Notes: generated by a model not told the origin, from the letters alone. Positions 6,330 through 14,165 are shown, counted from the stretch's first letter. The stretch: 14,379 nucleotides of DNA from Flavobacteriales bacterium UBA1959 (GCA_002336085.1 DDEH01000125.1:1-14379), one strand, 5' to 3'. Numbers and translations are program-made.

Positions 6330-8693
6330 ATGTCAACCATCAAATTAAGTGCAAAAGAAGCTCTGCTTCTTGGTTTGCTACTTTTCATTTCAATCCATTC
6401 CTTCGCACAGATACGCCAAGGAGGAAGCCCGGTGCATTGGGGTGATATCAGTGCAATCAGCATGGAATGGAACGAATTCGCTCCGCTCGATTTAGACGTT
6501 TTGCGCGCTGAAGATGATCAAACGGAAAAATTCAAGGATGCCCCTTGGAGGTTCGGCATCGAGCACGCTGTAAACTGGAACATTAAGGATAACGGAGCCT
6601 GGTCGCAAGAGGAGGGTTTTGCCGTCTGGCGGCTTGGGGTAAGAGCGAGTCAGACCACAAATTGGAGCTTTTATTTGTCTAAGTTCAAGGTCCCAAAAGG
6701 TGGAGAGCTCTTCGTTTGGAATGGAGACCGCACTGCCTTTCTAGGCTCCTTCACTTACCAAAATCACAAGAAGTGGGAAGGACTTGCTATTGGCCTTTTG
6801 GAAGGGGAAAGTGTGGTTGTTGAGTACCGTCAACCCTTGGGCGTACAGCAACAGCCAGAAATCGAAATTTCTCAGGTCGTACAGGGGTACAGATCTCTCT
6901 TGGTACATGCCGACGAATTGCACGCAAAAAGCAACAGTCAAGGACCATTTGGAAATAGTGGTGCGTGCAACATCAATGTCAATTGTCCGGAGGGTGCAGA
7001 CTGGCAGGTGGAAAAAAAGGCCGTTGCCCTCATTGTTAATGGAGGATTTGCGGCGTGCACGGGTTCGTTGATTAACAATACAGCCAATGACGGTACGCCC
7101 TATTTCTTGACAGCCAACCATTGTCTCGGCAACCCCAATACATGGACCTATTACTTCAACCATGAAAGCGCCACGTGTTCAGGCACCTCAGGTCCTACCA
7201 GCGCAAGTATTTCGGGAGGCACCTTGCTCGTAGCCGACGGGGGGGCCGATGTCGCTCTGATTGAATTAAGCAGCGAGCCGCTTTCCGCATGGGATGTGGA
7301 ATATGCCGGCTGGGATGCGTCGGGGTCAACTCCGGAAAATGCAACAGGAATTCATCACCCTTCTGGAGATTTAAAAAAAATCTGTTTTGAAGAAGATAGC
7401 CCCTATACCTCTTCCACTGGAGGAGCTCAAGTTTGGTGGATTGACGCATGGGAAGCCGGGGTCACAGAACCGGGTTCGTCAGGGTCTCCATTGTTTGATC
7501 AAAACCATCGAATCATTGGACAGCTTTATGGCGGTGCAGCCGCATGCTCTGGATCTGTAAACAATGGAGCCTATGATTTCTATGGACGCTTCGGAGTGAG
7601 TTGGGGCCTCGGAGTCAGCGATTACCTCGATCCCCAAAATACCGGAACGCTCACCCTAGACGGTTATCCATCGGGTTATAACAGTGACCTCGGTTGCACC
7701 GATCCCGCGGCATGCAATTACGATGCTGCTGCATTGGAGGATGATGGGAGCTGCGAAACGCTAGATGCGTGCGGTGTGTGCGGCGGCGATGATAGCTCTT
7801 GTTCCGGATGCACGGATGCAGAGGCTTGCAACTATGATACTGAGGCGACAATAGATGACGGTTCATGCATCAGCGGAGGAACGCAAATCATCTTCACTCT
7901 CCTTACGGATAATTATCCCGCCGAAATTACTTGGACACTGGAAGATTCCGCTGGCGGGACTGTCCTTTCCGGTGGGCCATATGATAGCAATGCAACGACC
8001 TATTCAGCTGAAGCTTGTTTAGCAGACGGTTGCTATACATTGAGCGTGCTCGATAGCTATGGTGATGGGCTCTGCTGTGCCTACGGCGAAGGCAATTATG
8101 AACTCGCCGATGGAGACGGTACAGTATACGCGTCTGGTGCAAGTTTTGAATTTTCCGATGTGACCGATTTCTGCATAGAATCATCAAATGAAACAGCCGG
8201 ATGCACGACCTCTACAGCGTGCAATTACAATCCTCAAGCAACGGTTGATGACGGCTCGTGCGCAACGTCAGATGAGTGCGGCGTCTGTGGAGGTGATGGC
8301 ATCGCCGAAGGAGCTTGTGATTGTGAAGGAAACGGTCCTGAAACGTACTACACTTGCGACGGTACTTGCACCAATGATACAGACGGTGATGAAATTTGTG
8401 ATGAATTAGAGGTTGCAGGGTGCACTGACGATGCGGCTTGCGATTACAATCCCAACGCCACAGATTCGGCATCGTGCAATTATGCGGAAGCGGGATTGGA
8501 CTGCGATGGCAATTCCATCAGTTGCCCCGCGGACCTTAATGCAAACGGAACAGTTGAAGTAAGCGACGTATTGCTATTGCTCTCCGACTTTGGCTGCGAC
8601 TCCGAATGCTCTGTTGCGGACATCAATGGCGATGGCAGTGTAAGTGTAGCGGACATACTGCTGCTGCTCGCCGCCTTTGGAGAAGGGTGTTAG
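6330..8693 (+). CDS. Secreted trypsin-like serine protease (lysyl-endopeptidase-like) with GCTD modules and dockerin-like C-terminus
   Basis: A 787-aa exported protein. Signal peptide 1-27 ends SFAQ. A pro-region or beta domain spans about 28-205. The S1-type catalytic domain spans about 205-440, with H264 in TANHC, D307 in GGADVAL and S384 in GSSGSP; TEPGSSGSPLFD and the QLYGG strand resemble Achromobacter/Lysobacter lysyl endopeptidases, which cleave after lysine. It is followed by Cys-rich modules of the form GCTDxxACNYD...DDGSC at 455-475, 493-513 and 624-644, and a degenerate one at 697-716. Linkers DACGVCGGD (479-487) and DECGVCGGD (648-656) follow modules 1 and 3, and a beta-rich insert lies at 520-615. 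Residues 732-787 carry two EF-hand-type loops (DLNANGTVEVSD, DINGDGSVSVAD), each followed by LLLL and a phenylalanine-glycine pair, as in dockerin-like tails. No T9SS type A domain is visible. A TTG start at 6258 would add 24 residues before the signal peptide, so ATG 6330 is preferred. Confidence 0.88.
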   Translation: MSTIKLSAKEALLLGLLLFISIHSFAQIRQGGSPVHWGDISAISMEWNEFAPLDLDVLRAEDDQTEKFKDAPWRFGIEHAVNWNIKDNGAWSQEEGFAVWRLGVRASQTTNWSFYLSKFKVPKGGELFVWNGDRTAFLGSFTYQNHKKWEGLAIGLLEGESVVVEYRQPLGVQQQPEIEISQVVQGYRSLLVHADELHAKSNSQGPFGNSGACNINVNCPEGADWQVEKKAVALIVNGGFAACTGSLINNTANDGTPYFLTANHCLGNPNTWTYYFNHESATCSGTSGPTSASISGGTLLVADGGADVALIELSSEPLSAWDVEYAGWDASGSTPENATGIHHPSGDLKKICFEEDSPYTSSTGGAQVWWIDAWEAGVTEPGSSGSPLFDQNHRIIGQLYGGAAACSGSVNNGAYDFYGRFGVSWGLGVSDYLDPQNTGTLTLDGYPSGYNSDLGCTDPAACNYDAAALEDDGSCETLDACGVCGGDDSSCSGCTDAEACNYDTEATIDDGSCISGGTQIIFTLLTDNYPAEITWTLEDSAGGTVLSGGPYDSNATTYSAEACLADGCYTLSVLDSYGDGLCCAYGEGNYELADGDGTVYASGASFEFSDVTDFCIESSNETAGCTTSTACNYNPQATVDDGSCATSDECGVCGGDGIAEGACDCEGNGPETYYTCDGTCTNDTDGDEICDELEVAGCTDDAACDYNPNATDSASCNYAEAGLDCDGNSISCPADLNANGTVEVSDVLLLLSDFGCDSECSVADINGDGSVSVADILLLLAAFGEGC

Positions 8694-8718
8694 TGAAACC
8701 TTGGAAGTTCCCATGCTT

Positions 8719-8742
8719 CTTCAGCCTCCTCTGAGGCTGGAG
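8719..8742. repeat. 10-bp hairpin downstream of the protease gene
   Basis: CTTCAGCCTC pairs with GAGGCTGGAG around a CTCT loop (one T-G wobble), 25 nt after the protease stop. No T run follows on either strand, so it is not a classical intrinsic terminator. It could stabilise the mRNA 3' end or act as a weak terminator between convergent genes. The rest of the 8694-8902 gap is featureless to me. Confidence 0.45.
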
Positions 8743-8902
8743 CAATCACACGACTTGGATGATCGGCTCAGGCCTTGATTGGCCAACGACCGTGAGAATT
8801 TACTTTTCGAAGTGAATATCAACCCTAATTCTACAAGATCAGTAATAAACTGGCATTGCTGAGTCAAAAAAGAAATAGGTCACGGCAAGCTTTTTATTTC
8901 AT

Positions 8903-9271
8903 CTAGGAGTTCGATGAAATCAATTGCATTTTTCTATTTCGCTGAATCAAAAATCCTCCGAAAAGTCCCCCGCCAAGAATCAAAAATAAAATTCCATTGT
9001 CAATCGGAACGAACGCCTCACACGAATTATCGCAACCACCAGTAAGGCTGAAGTCCGGATCATAGTTGTGACACTGAGGAAAGGATGGTCCGTTACAAGC
9101 AATCGGACTCATGCAACAACCTCCTTGTCTGCAATTATAATTCTCATCACCATCTGGCACATAGGACCCCCCGCATTGGGCGAGGCTATCATTTTGTATG
9201 AAGCCAACGAAGGCCATAAGCACCACAATGTATTTGAAGCTTTTCATTTGCATTTGCATTTTCAAAATCAT
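8903..9271 (-). CDS. Small Cys-rich exported protein with PID-CTERM-like sorting tail
   Basis: A 122-aa protein. Residues 1-32 are a signal peptide (hydrophobic core YIVVLMAFVGF, cleavage after SLAQ). The mature 55-residue ectodomain contains eight cysteines, including CRQGGCC and C-x3-C near DNSCEAF. The C-terminus has VPIDNG (88-93), one transmembrane helix (about 94-109) and basic RNRK. This tripartite tail (PID signature, helix, arginine/lysine cluster) resembles the PID-CTERM sorting signals of Flavobacteria, presumed to be processed by an exosortase-like enzyme and analogous to PEP-CTERM. Four in-frame ATGs open the gene (9271, 9259, 9253, 9247). The last gives the tidiest signal peptide (MKSFKYIVV), so the start may be 24 nt shorter. 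It stands alone on its strand. Function unknown. Confidence 0.7.
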   Translation of the reverse strand: MILKMQMQMKSFKYIVVLMAFVGFIQNDSLAQCGGSYVPDGDENYNCRQGGCCMSPIACNGPSFPQCHNYDPDFSLTGGCDNSCEAFVPIDNGILFLILGGGLFGGFLIQRNRKMQLISSNS

Positions 9272-9526
9272 CGCTCGCTTCCAAAGCCAATTTGAAACTA
9301 GCGGTGAGTTAGGCTAAAGTCGTAATCGCGACGCCACGCTCACCGTCCGTCTCACGGAAAAGACCTTCAGAGTTATTAACAGGCTAGTGACCCGCTAAAA
9401 GAATCAAACATCCTAGGTGCCGTAATCATCACTCAACAAGGAGCTAGCGCTGCACAATTCAAAACACATTCATCTTCTGATCGAAACTTTTGGTTTAATT
9501 TCAGACCTCAGACACACTACCACGAC
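9272..9526. other. Intergenic region between divergent genes
   Basis: This 255-bp gap lies between the PID-CTERM gene (-) and the PKD protein gene (+) and must hold both promoters. I see no strong -33/-7 pair; the nearest matches are AACTTTTG and TAATTTCA, 30-45 nt before ATG 9527. No ORF, RNA gene or significant repeat is apparent. Confidence 0.5.
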
Positions 9527-11536
9527 ATGCAGTTGAAGTTCATATTCACCATTGCCGCGCTTTTTTTAACTGCCGCAAGCCACAGCCAATGCACCGATTG
9601 CATTTTCGCTACGGACTGCACCTCCGATGATGGGTTTCCCACCATTTGTCCCGAAAGCCTGCCACCAGCCACTACCGGAGAATTTTATGAAGAAACAATC
9701 ACATTCTTCATGCCCGCCGATGTTGTCGACCCCGGGTCTGGACTTACCGCGACATTGAGCAGTGTCACCGTCACGTCCATCACAGGCGTTCCACTAGGTC
9801 TGAACGTGGTGCTCGACGAATCCGATGCCGTGTACGAACCGTCCAATGGACAAACCAGTGGTTGCGCCAATGTTTGCGGTGAACCCGTTCTTGCCGGCGT
9901 GTTCGACATGGTCATCAGTATTTCAGCGGTGGCCTCTGCTTTTGGAATTGAGCAAGTGGTGAATGAATCCTTTGCCTATGTGCTAATCGTCGAGGAGGGT
10001 GCTGGCGGAACCGGAACGTTTAGCTATGCCCCAACGAACGGATGCGATTCCTTACTGGCCAACTTCAGTGCCAGCCTCGTCGGAAATTCTGCTCAAATCA
10101 CTTCGTATTCATGGGATTTTGGCACCGGAGTAATCGCTGAAAATCAGAATGTCGATGGCGTTCTATTCAATGAAACAGGGACATACAATGTTATCTTACA
10201 AACGGTAATTTCTGACCAGGTTTTGACCCAGATCACCTTGAATTCAACAGGCAGTGGAGGATGGGATGACGGTTGGTCCCCTGATCCCGACCCCTATTTT
10301 GTTTTGTCTGATGCCAACGGGTCCAATGTATACACCTCCAGCGTAGCCCAAGAAAGCTATTCCACAACGTGGGGCGGACTATCCATTGTGCTCACGAATC
10401 CTCCTTATTCCATCGCTTTTTTTGATGAAGACTTCCTAATCGGCGATGACGAATTAGGATCCACTTCATTTACGCCCAATGGAGCAGGAACAATCGACAT
10501 CAATGCCAACCCCAGTTATGCCGTGGCCACCATCGGCTTGCAAGAAGCTGTGAATGTTACGGACACGGCCAATGTTGCCATCAATCCTTCTCCAGTAGTT
10601 GGTTTGTACTGGATGTCAAATGACACCTTGTCTTGCAGCAATCCGTCCCTCAGCCAATACAATTGGATGTTGGGAGACAGCCTGTGGGTTTCGGGCGCCG
10701 CCTTCGAATTCTCCCCGGAAGAAAACGGGTTTTACTCAGTCGTCGGAACTTCTGCCCAAGGGTGCAGTGCGCAGAGCGACAGCCTTCTTTATTGCTCCTC
10801 CTCGGCCTCATTAAACCTGGAACTCACAACCAGCAATACAGGTGATCCAGAATTGTTGGTTACAAACGCAGGATTTGATGAATACGTTTGGGACGAAAAT
10901 GGCATCGCATCCGACACCTTGGAGGACGCGGAAGGCCACTTATGGTTTCCAGCCAATAGCGGCTGGTACGATGTCACTGCATGGGATTCGCTGGGTTGTA
11001 CATGGAATGCCGATTCGCTGCTCGTTTGCTGGCCATTGGAACCGCCTCTGATGGAGGAGTTTGAATACGGAATTTTGAGCACTGTCAACGATTACGCGCT
11101 GTATCAATGGTTCTTGAACGGTGAGGTATTGCCAGGAGCAACCGATTCCATCTTCAACCTTGAAGGGCCTGGTCTCTACTCGTTATCTGTGACCGATTTT
11201 GAGTCCTGCGCAGGTGTCCTGAGCAACGATTGGGTGGTGGTCGGCGTTGCCGAAAACACCGACGAACCCGGATTTGAATGGAAACTGTACCCGAATCCAA
11301 GCCAAGGAATATTGAACGTCCTTTTACCGGACACCAGCCCCTTTAATCCAAGCGGTTGGATCATCGAAGTATGGGATGCGACTGGAAAGCAAGTGCATTC
11401 GTTGGCCACATCGTCCATTCAAGTCTCACTGGATGTTTCCTTCCTGTCTGCGGGAGCGTATACCGTACATCTAAAATCCACGCAGACGAAAGGGCTAGGG
11501 GCATCACCAGCTCCAAAACGCCTAATCAAACGGTAA
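9527..11536 (+). CDS. Secreted PKD-domain protein with C2-like module and T9SS type A sorting domain
   Basis: A 669-aa cell-surface or secreted protein. Signal peptide 1-21 (MQLKFIFTIAALFLTAASHS). A putative-Ig-like N-terminal region with six cysteines covers about 22-157. A PKD domain spans roughly 163-240, recognised by SYSWDFGTG (193-201) and the NETGTYNVILQTV strand. Residues about 240-335 look like a calcium-dependent C2-type module: GWDDGWSPDPDPYFVLSD, WGGLSIVL and the acidic FFDEDFLIGDDELGS loop. Further Ig/PKD-like repeats at about 365-575 share the pattern 'W...G......Y.V...D..GC'. Residues 585-669 form the T9SS type A C-terminal domain (LYPNPSQGILNV, IEVWDATGKQV, LSAGAYTVHL), which directs export by the Por secretion system and surface attachment. 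No enzymatic motif is seen; an adhesin or structural role is likely but inferred. It converges with the DoxX gene across 25 bp. Confidence 0.87.
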   Translation: MQLKFIFTIAALFLTAASHSQCTDCIFATDCTSDDGFPTICPESLPPATTGEFYEETITFFMPADVVDPGSGLTATLSSVTVTSITGVPLGLNVVLDESDAVYEPSNGQTSGCANVCGEPVLAGVFDMVISISAVASAFGIEQVVNESFAYVLIVEEGAGGTGTFSYAPTNGCDSLLANFSASLVGNSAQITSYSWDFGTGVIAENQNVDGVLFNETGTYNVILQTVISDQVLTQITLNSTGSGGWDDGWSPDPDPYFVLSDANGSNVYTSSVAQESYSTTWGGLSIVLTNPPYSIAFFDEDFLIGDDELGSTSFTPNGAGTIDINANPSYAVATIGLQEAVNVTDTANVAINPSPVVGLYWMSNDTLSCSNPSLSQYNWMLGDSLWVSGAAFEFSPEENGFYSVVGTSAQGCSAQSDSLLYCSSSASLNLELTTSNTGDPELLVTNAGFDEYVWDENGIASDTLEDAEGHLWFPANSGWYDVTAWDSLGCTWNADSLLVCWPLEPPLMEEFEYGILSTVNDYALYQWFLNGEVLPGATDSIFNLEGPGLYSLSVTDFESCAGVLSNDWVVVGVAENTDEPGFEWKLYPNPSQGILNVLLPDTSPFNPSGWIIEVWDATGKQVHSLATSSIQVSLDVSFLSAGAYTVHLKSTQTKGLGASPAPKRLIKR

Positions 11537-11561
11537 TTTTATTGGCAACGCTTGCCGAAGA

Positions 11562-11948
11562 TCATTTGCGATCCAAGCTCCATTTTCCAGGGCCCATCAT
11601 CGCCAAAACCACCGCGGGAATGAAAAAGAGTAAGGCGTGCTCCTTATCCGATAGTGGGTCTTCCCAATGCACCATGAACGCGGCCACTCCCATCGTGATC
11701 GCCATCAGCGCTGCTCCCCAGCGCGATTTCCAACCAATCAAGACCATAATCGGCGCAACAAACTCTCCAACAACGGTGAGCGCCAAAGACGCTGTGGAAC
11801 CCATTCCCAGCCAATCATAAAACTTGACTCCTTCGGACGATCCAAGGCCCTCAATCAAACGATTTAGCTTTGACCAACCGTGCGGAAGCATGAGGCCCGC
11901 CGTTCCAATTCGTAAAATCAAAAGCGCCCAATCGTTCAATGGTTTCAT
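11562..11948 (-). CDS. DoxX family membrane protein
   Basis: A 128-aa protein with four predicted transmembrane helices (about 6-23, 51-72, 76-94 and 103-118). The family signature ILRIGTAGLMLPHGWSKL at the N-terminus and GEFVAPIMVLIGWKSRWGA in the middle identify DoxX/DoxD-like proteins. Some members take part in quinone-linked or thiol/oxidative-stress redox reactions, but most, including this one, have no assigned reaction. The start (MKPLNDWALL) fits the family length. It lies 61 bp downstream of the NTF2-like lipoprotein gene on the same strand and could be its cotranscribed partner or have its own promoter: a TAATTTG box lies about 9-15 nt before the ATG, very close. Function uncertain; family assignment firm. 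Confidence 0.9.
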   Translation of the reverse strand: MKPLNDWALLILRIGTAGLMLPHGWSKLNRLIEGLGSSEGVKFYDWLGMGSTASLALTVVGEFVAPIMVLIGWKSRWGAALMAITMGVAAFMVHWEDPLSDKEHALLFFIPAVVLAMMGPGKWSLDRK

Positions 11949-12009
11949 AGCGCCAAATTACGCCATCTAACCCTTCGACTTGAGCTACTGAACAAGAGGG
12001 GTTTTAAGC

Positions 12010-12525
12010 TCAGTCCTCCAGGGAAGCGTAAGCCGCTTGCATGTTGGCATAAACCTGTGTCCAATCGACTTTGCCATTGGCATCAAAATCAAACGATTCA
12101 TATATCTTGACGTCTACTGATTTTTGTTCGGTGCTGTCGGTCGCTGGCTTGGTAATATTCCACTTAAAATAACCTCGAACGGAACCATCAGTTTCTTTGG
12201 ACTCAGGATTGACTCCGGGCAAAAAGTTCGGTTCTGCAATCAGCGTATAATCATATTTTCCCCAAAGCTCTCGGTACATAGGAGCAACGTCCGCCAAGGC
12301 AATTGAATCGGGCGCATTCAAGCTCGTTCCAGCCCAGTAAGCATCTTCGGAAAAGTGCGTAAAAAAGTGCTCATCTTCCGCTTGAAAGTCAGCAAATGCA
12401 AGAGCAACAGTGGCCACGTTCGCATCAAAGGTAGCAGACACATCAGATTGCGCATCGTCACAGCTCGACAATGCAAAGGCCATTGTAGCGATTCCGGCGG
12501 TTAGGGTTAGCTGAAAAAAGTTCAT
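12010..12525 (-). CDS. Putative lipoprotein with NTF2-like (SnoaL-type) domain
   Basis: A 171-aa protein with a type II signal peptide: hydrophobic segment followed by lipobox ALSSC, with Cys22 as the predicted lipidated residue, then CDDAQSD. The D/Q residues after the cysteine do not settle whether it sits in the inner or outer membrane; Bacteroidota lipoproteins usually end in the outer membrane. The mature part (about 33-168) has the alpha+beta layout of NTF2-like folds: an N-terminal helix with FADFQAEDEHFFTHFSEDAYW, then YDYTLIAEPNFLPGV, the strand GSVRGYFKWNITK, the strand SVDVKIYESFDFD and a final amphipathic helix. The assignment rests on this pattern, not on a diagnostic residue, so it is tentative. 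Catalytic function, if any, is unknown. Confidence 0.7.
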   Translation of the reverse strand: MNFFQLTLTAGIATMAFALSSCDDAQSDVSATFDANVATVALAFADFQAEDEHFFTHFSEDAYWAGTSLNAPDSIALADVAPMYRELWGKYDYTLIAEPNFLPGVNPESKETDGSVRGYFKWNITKPATDSTEQKSVDVKIYESFDFDANGKVDWTQVYANMQAAYASLED

Positions 12526-12607
12526 GAAGTAAAAGGTTAGTTCGAAGCGAAGCTACTACACAAAGGGAGGAAAAAGACCCCGGCTAAAAGAACATCGCAG
12601 ATGAACT

Positions 12608-13096
12608 CTAGTCCGATAGTAATCGCAACTCCATTCGGATATTGGCGCGCTCATAAAAGCAATCTTGAGGAATCGCAATTTCCTTAAATCCATACTTCCG
12701 ATACAAATGAATCGCATTCTTTAGCTTGGTATTGGAATACAATTCGAGCGAACGGACTCCGCGTTTCTGGCATCTCTCGATGATGTAATCCATCAATTCA
12801 TTTCCAATTCCAAGGCCGCGCTGGTCTTTGCGCACCGCCATTTTATTGAGCTCAACGCTACCCTCCGCTCGCGGAACAAGGGCAAATGTAGCGACCACCT
12901 CTCCTTCATTCGCTGCAAAATAAATTTCTCCACCGGGGTCCAAAATCATTTCCTGGGGATTTCGCAAAACCTTTAAATCATAGGGCTCAATAAGAAAAAA
13001 TGCCTCCAACCACTCCGCATTCAAAGAGTAAAACGTGCCTTTCAATTCCGCTCGGTACGGGAAAATTGAAATATCAGGTTTCGGTAAATACTTCAT
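12608..13096 (-). CDS. GNAT family N-acetyltransferase
   Basis: A 162-aa cytoplasmic acetyltransferase using acetyl-CoA. Motif A lies at 82-102: ELNKMAVRKDQRGLGIGNEL contains the R-G-x-G-x-G pyrophosphate-binding loop (QRGLGIG). Motif B is LYSNTKLKNAIHLYRKYGFKEI (119-140), where the Asn/Tyr pair is typical. The substrate is not predictable. The frame is open from 13123, but ATG 13096 is chosen: MKYLPKPDIS is a natural N-terminus and a TATATTTG -7-like box (13111-13118) lies between the two candidates. It is a single gene, 82 bp from the NTF2-like lipoprotein gene downstream on the same strand and divergent from the FISUMP gene. Confidence 0.88.
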   Translation of the reverse strand: MKYLPKPDISIFPYRAELKGTFYSLNAEWLEAFFLIEPYDLKVLRNPQEMILDPGGEIYFAANEGEVVATFALVPRAEGSVELNKMAVRKDQRGLGIGNELMDYIIERCQKRGVRSLELYSNTKLKNAIHLYRKYGFKEIAIPQDCFYERANIRMELRLLSD

Positions 13097-13110
13097 GGCA
13101 ACTGTCAACC

Positions 13111-13118
13111 CAAATATA
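13111..13118 (-). promoter_or_regulatory. Candidate -7 box for the GNAT gene
   Basis: TATATTTG on the minus strand matches the TAnnTTTG consensus exactly, 14 nt before ATG 13096, giving a very short leader. The -33 element is weak or absent. It argues against the upstream start at 13123. Confidence 0.35.
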
Positions 13119-13213
13119 CCCAAACACAGGTGCCATTGAGTTGAAAAGTGTCCTCCATGCGGCTGATCAACTTTTTATCCAAAAAAAGACACTAATATCA
13201 CACAAACGAGTTC

Positions 13214-13242
13214 TTTGAAAAATCAACTGCAGCATATATTTT
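13214..13242 (+). promoter_or_regulatory. Candidate promoter for the FISUMP lipoprotein
   Basis: TTTG (13214-13217) and TATATTTT (13235-13242) are separated by 17 nt. Transcription would begin at or next to ATG 13249, so the mRNA would be nearly leaderless. The -7 box has TTTT rather than TTTG, so this is weak. Confidence 0.25.
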
Positions 13243-13248
13243 TACCAA

Positions 13249-14094
13249 ATGAACAGATTAATTCCATTTCTATTTGTGGCCATTTTCGTGCTTTCAGGCT
13301 GCAGCAAAGAGGAAGGCTGCACGTATCCCAGTGCATGCAATTATGACTCCGATGCTGTCGTGGATGACGGATCATGTGAATATGAAGCTTGCTCTGGTTG
13401 TACCGATCCTAGCGCATTGAACTACGATGATTCTGCAGAATCTGACGACGGCGGATGCATCTATGATCCGGCAGTGAGCACCGCAAATTGCGAGTCCAAT
13501 GTTGAATTTGATTCGTACAGCTATCCAGTAGTTGCCATCGGAGGACAGTGCTGGTTCGCAGAAAATCTCCGCAGCAGTGTCTTTCAGGACGGGTCAGAAA
13601 TCCCGTTCGAAGACGGAAGCAGCTTCCCCAATTTGCAGACACCCGCGCGAACCACATACAGCAATAGCGAATTCATCTTCAACAACTACGGACATCTCTA
13701 CAACGCTCATGCCGCAACAACCAACATAAGTGGTGGAATTTGTCCAAGCGGTTGGCATGTGCCTACCGAGTTGGATTGGGTTGAATTGGAATCTTTCTTA
13801 TACGCTGCTGGCCATGGCGAACGCATGGGAGCTGCGCTTAAGTCAACATCAGGATGGGCAGCCAATGGCAATGGTGAAGATCTATTTGGCTTCAACGGAA
13901 TTGGAGGTGGCCATGCTTGGCCCGATGGAAGCTTTTACAGCTACAATATATGGGGCGCCTATTGGAGCTCTACAGAGACCGAAGCTGAGCCAACAAGCGC
14001 CAATTACCGTCAACTCGGCAATTCAACAGACCAACTAGCAAATGGATCTTATTGGTCTGTTACAGGATGCAGCGTGCGCTGTGTTGAGGACTAA
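13249..14094 (+). CDS. FISUMP-domain lipoprotein with two GCTD Cys-rich modules
   Basis: A 281-aa protein. Lipobox LSGC places the lipidated cysteine at 18 after a short signal peptide (MNRLIPFLFVAIFVLSG). Two tandem Cys-rich modules follow at 23-43 (GCTYPSACNYD...DDGSC) and 50-70 (GCTDPSALNYD...DDGGC), of the same type as those in the protease upstream. Residues about 88-279 form a Fibrobacter succinogenes major paralogous (FISUMP) domain: VVAIGGQCWFAENLR, YGHLYN, CPSGWHVPTELDW, GNGEDLFGFNGIGGG, YWSSTE and a final SVRCV. FISUMP domains are common on surface lipoproteins of Bacteroidota and Fibrobacteres; the fold resembles C-type lectin/formylglycine-generating-type domains, and ligand binding is suspected but not established. 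It is monocistronic, with its own terminator 3'. Confidence 0.88.
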   Translation: MNRLIPFLFVAIFVLSGCSKEEGCTYPSACNYDSDAVVDDGSCEYEACSGCTDPSALNYDDSAESDDGGCIYDPAVSTANCESNVEFDSYSYPVVAIGGQCWFAENLRSSVFQDGSEIPFEDGSSFPNLQTPARTTYSNSEFIFNNYGHLYNAHAATTNISGGICPSGWHVPTELDWVELESFLYAAGHGERMGAALKSTSGWAANGNGEDLFGFNGIGGGHAWPDGSFYSYNIWGAYWSSTETEAEPTSANYRQLGNSTDQLANGSYWSVTGCSVRCVED

Positions 14095-14110
14095 AAGATG
14101 AATTTTTTCA

Positions 14111-14142
14111 AAAAGAAGGGAGCTTTCTAGTTCCCTTTTTTG
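14111..14142. terminator. Bidirectional intrinsic terminator
   Basis: AAAGAAGGGAG (14112-14122) pairs with TTCCCTTTTTT (14131-14141) around an 8-nt loop: 11 pairs including two G-T wobbles. On the + strand the stem runs into six T and serves the FISUMP gene, whose stop is at 14094. On the minus strand the stem ends in CTTCTTTTT, so it can also stop transcripts from the tRNA pair. Confidence 0.65.
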
Positions 14143-14165
14143 TGCCCTTTTTTTGGAAGCCATAG

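Noticed and set aside
7926..8472. His/Arg-rich minus-strand frames opposite the Cys-rich protease modules
   Set aside because: The composition (runs of H, R, C) is the expected antisense of Asp/Gly/Cys-rich coding sequence; not genes.
7692..8477. Possible tandem DNA repeat or CRISPR-like array
   Set aside because: The repetition is at protein level only (GCTD modules with irregular spacing); the nucleotides diverge and there are no uniform spacers.
11544..11556. Hairpin GGCAA-CGC-TTGCC between the convergent PKD and DoxX genes
   Set aside because: 5-bp stem, 3-nt loop and no clear T run; could assist termination but not supportable as a feature.
11356..11820. 154-codon plus-strand open frame across the end of the PKD gene and antisense to DoxX
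   Set aside because: Both overlapped genes have firm family assignments; this frame has none and no plausible start context.
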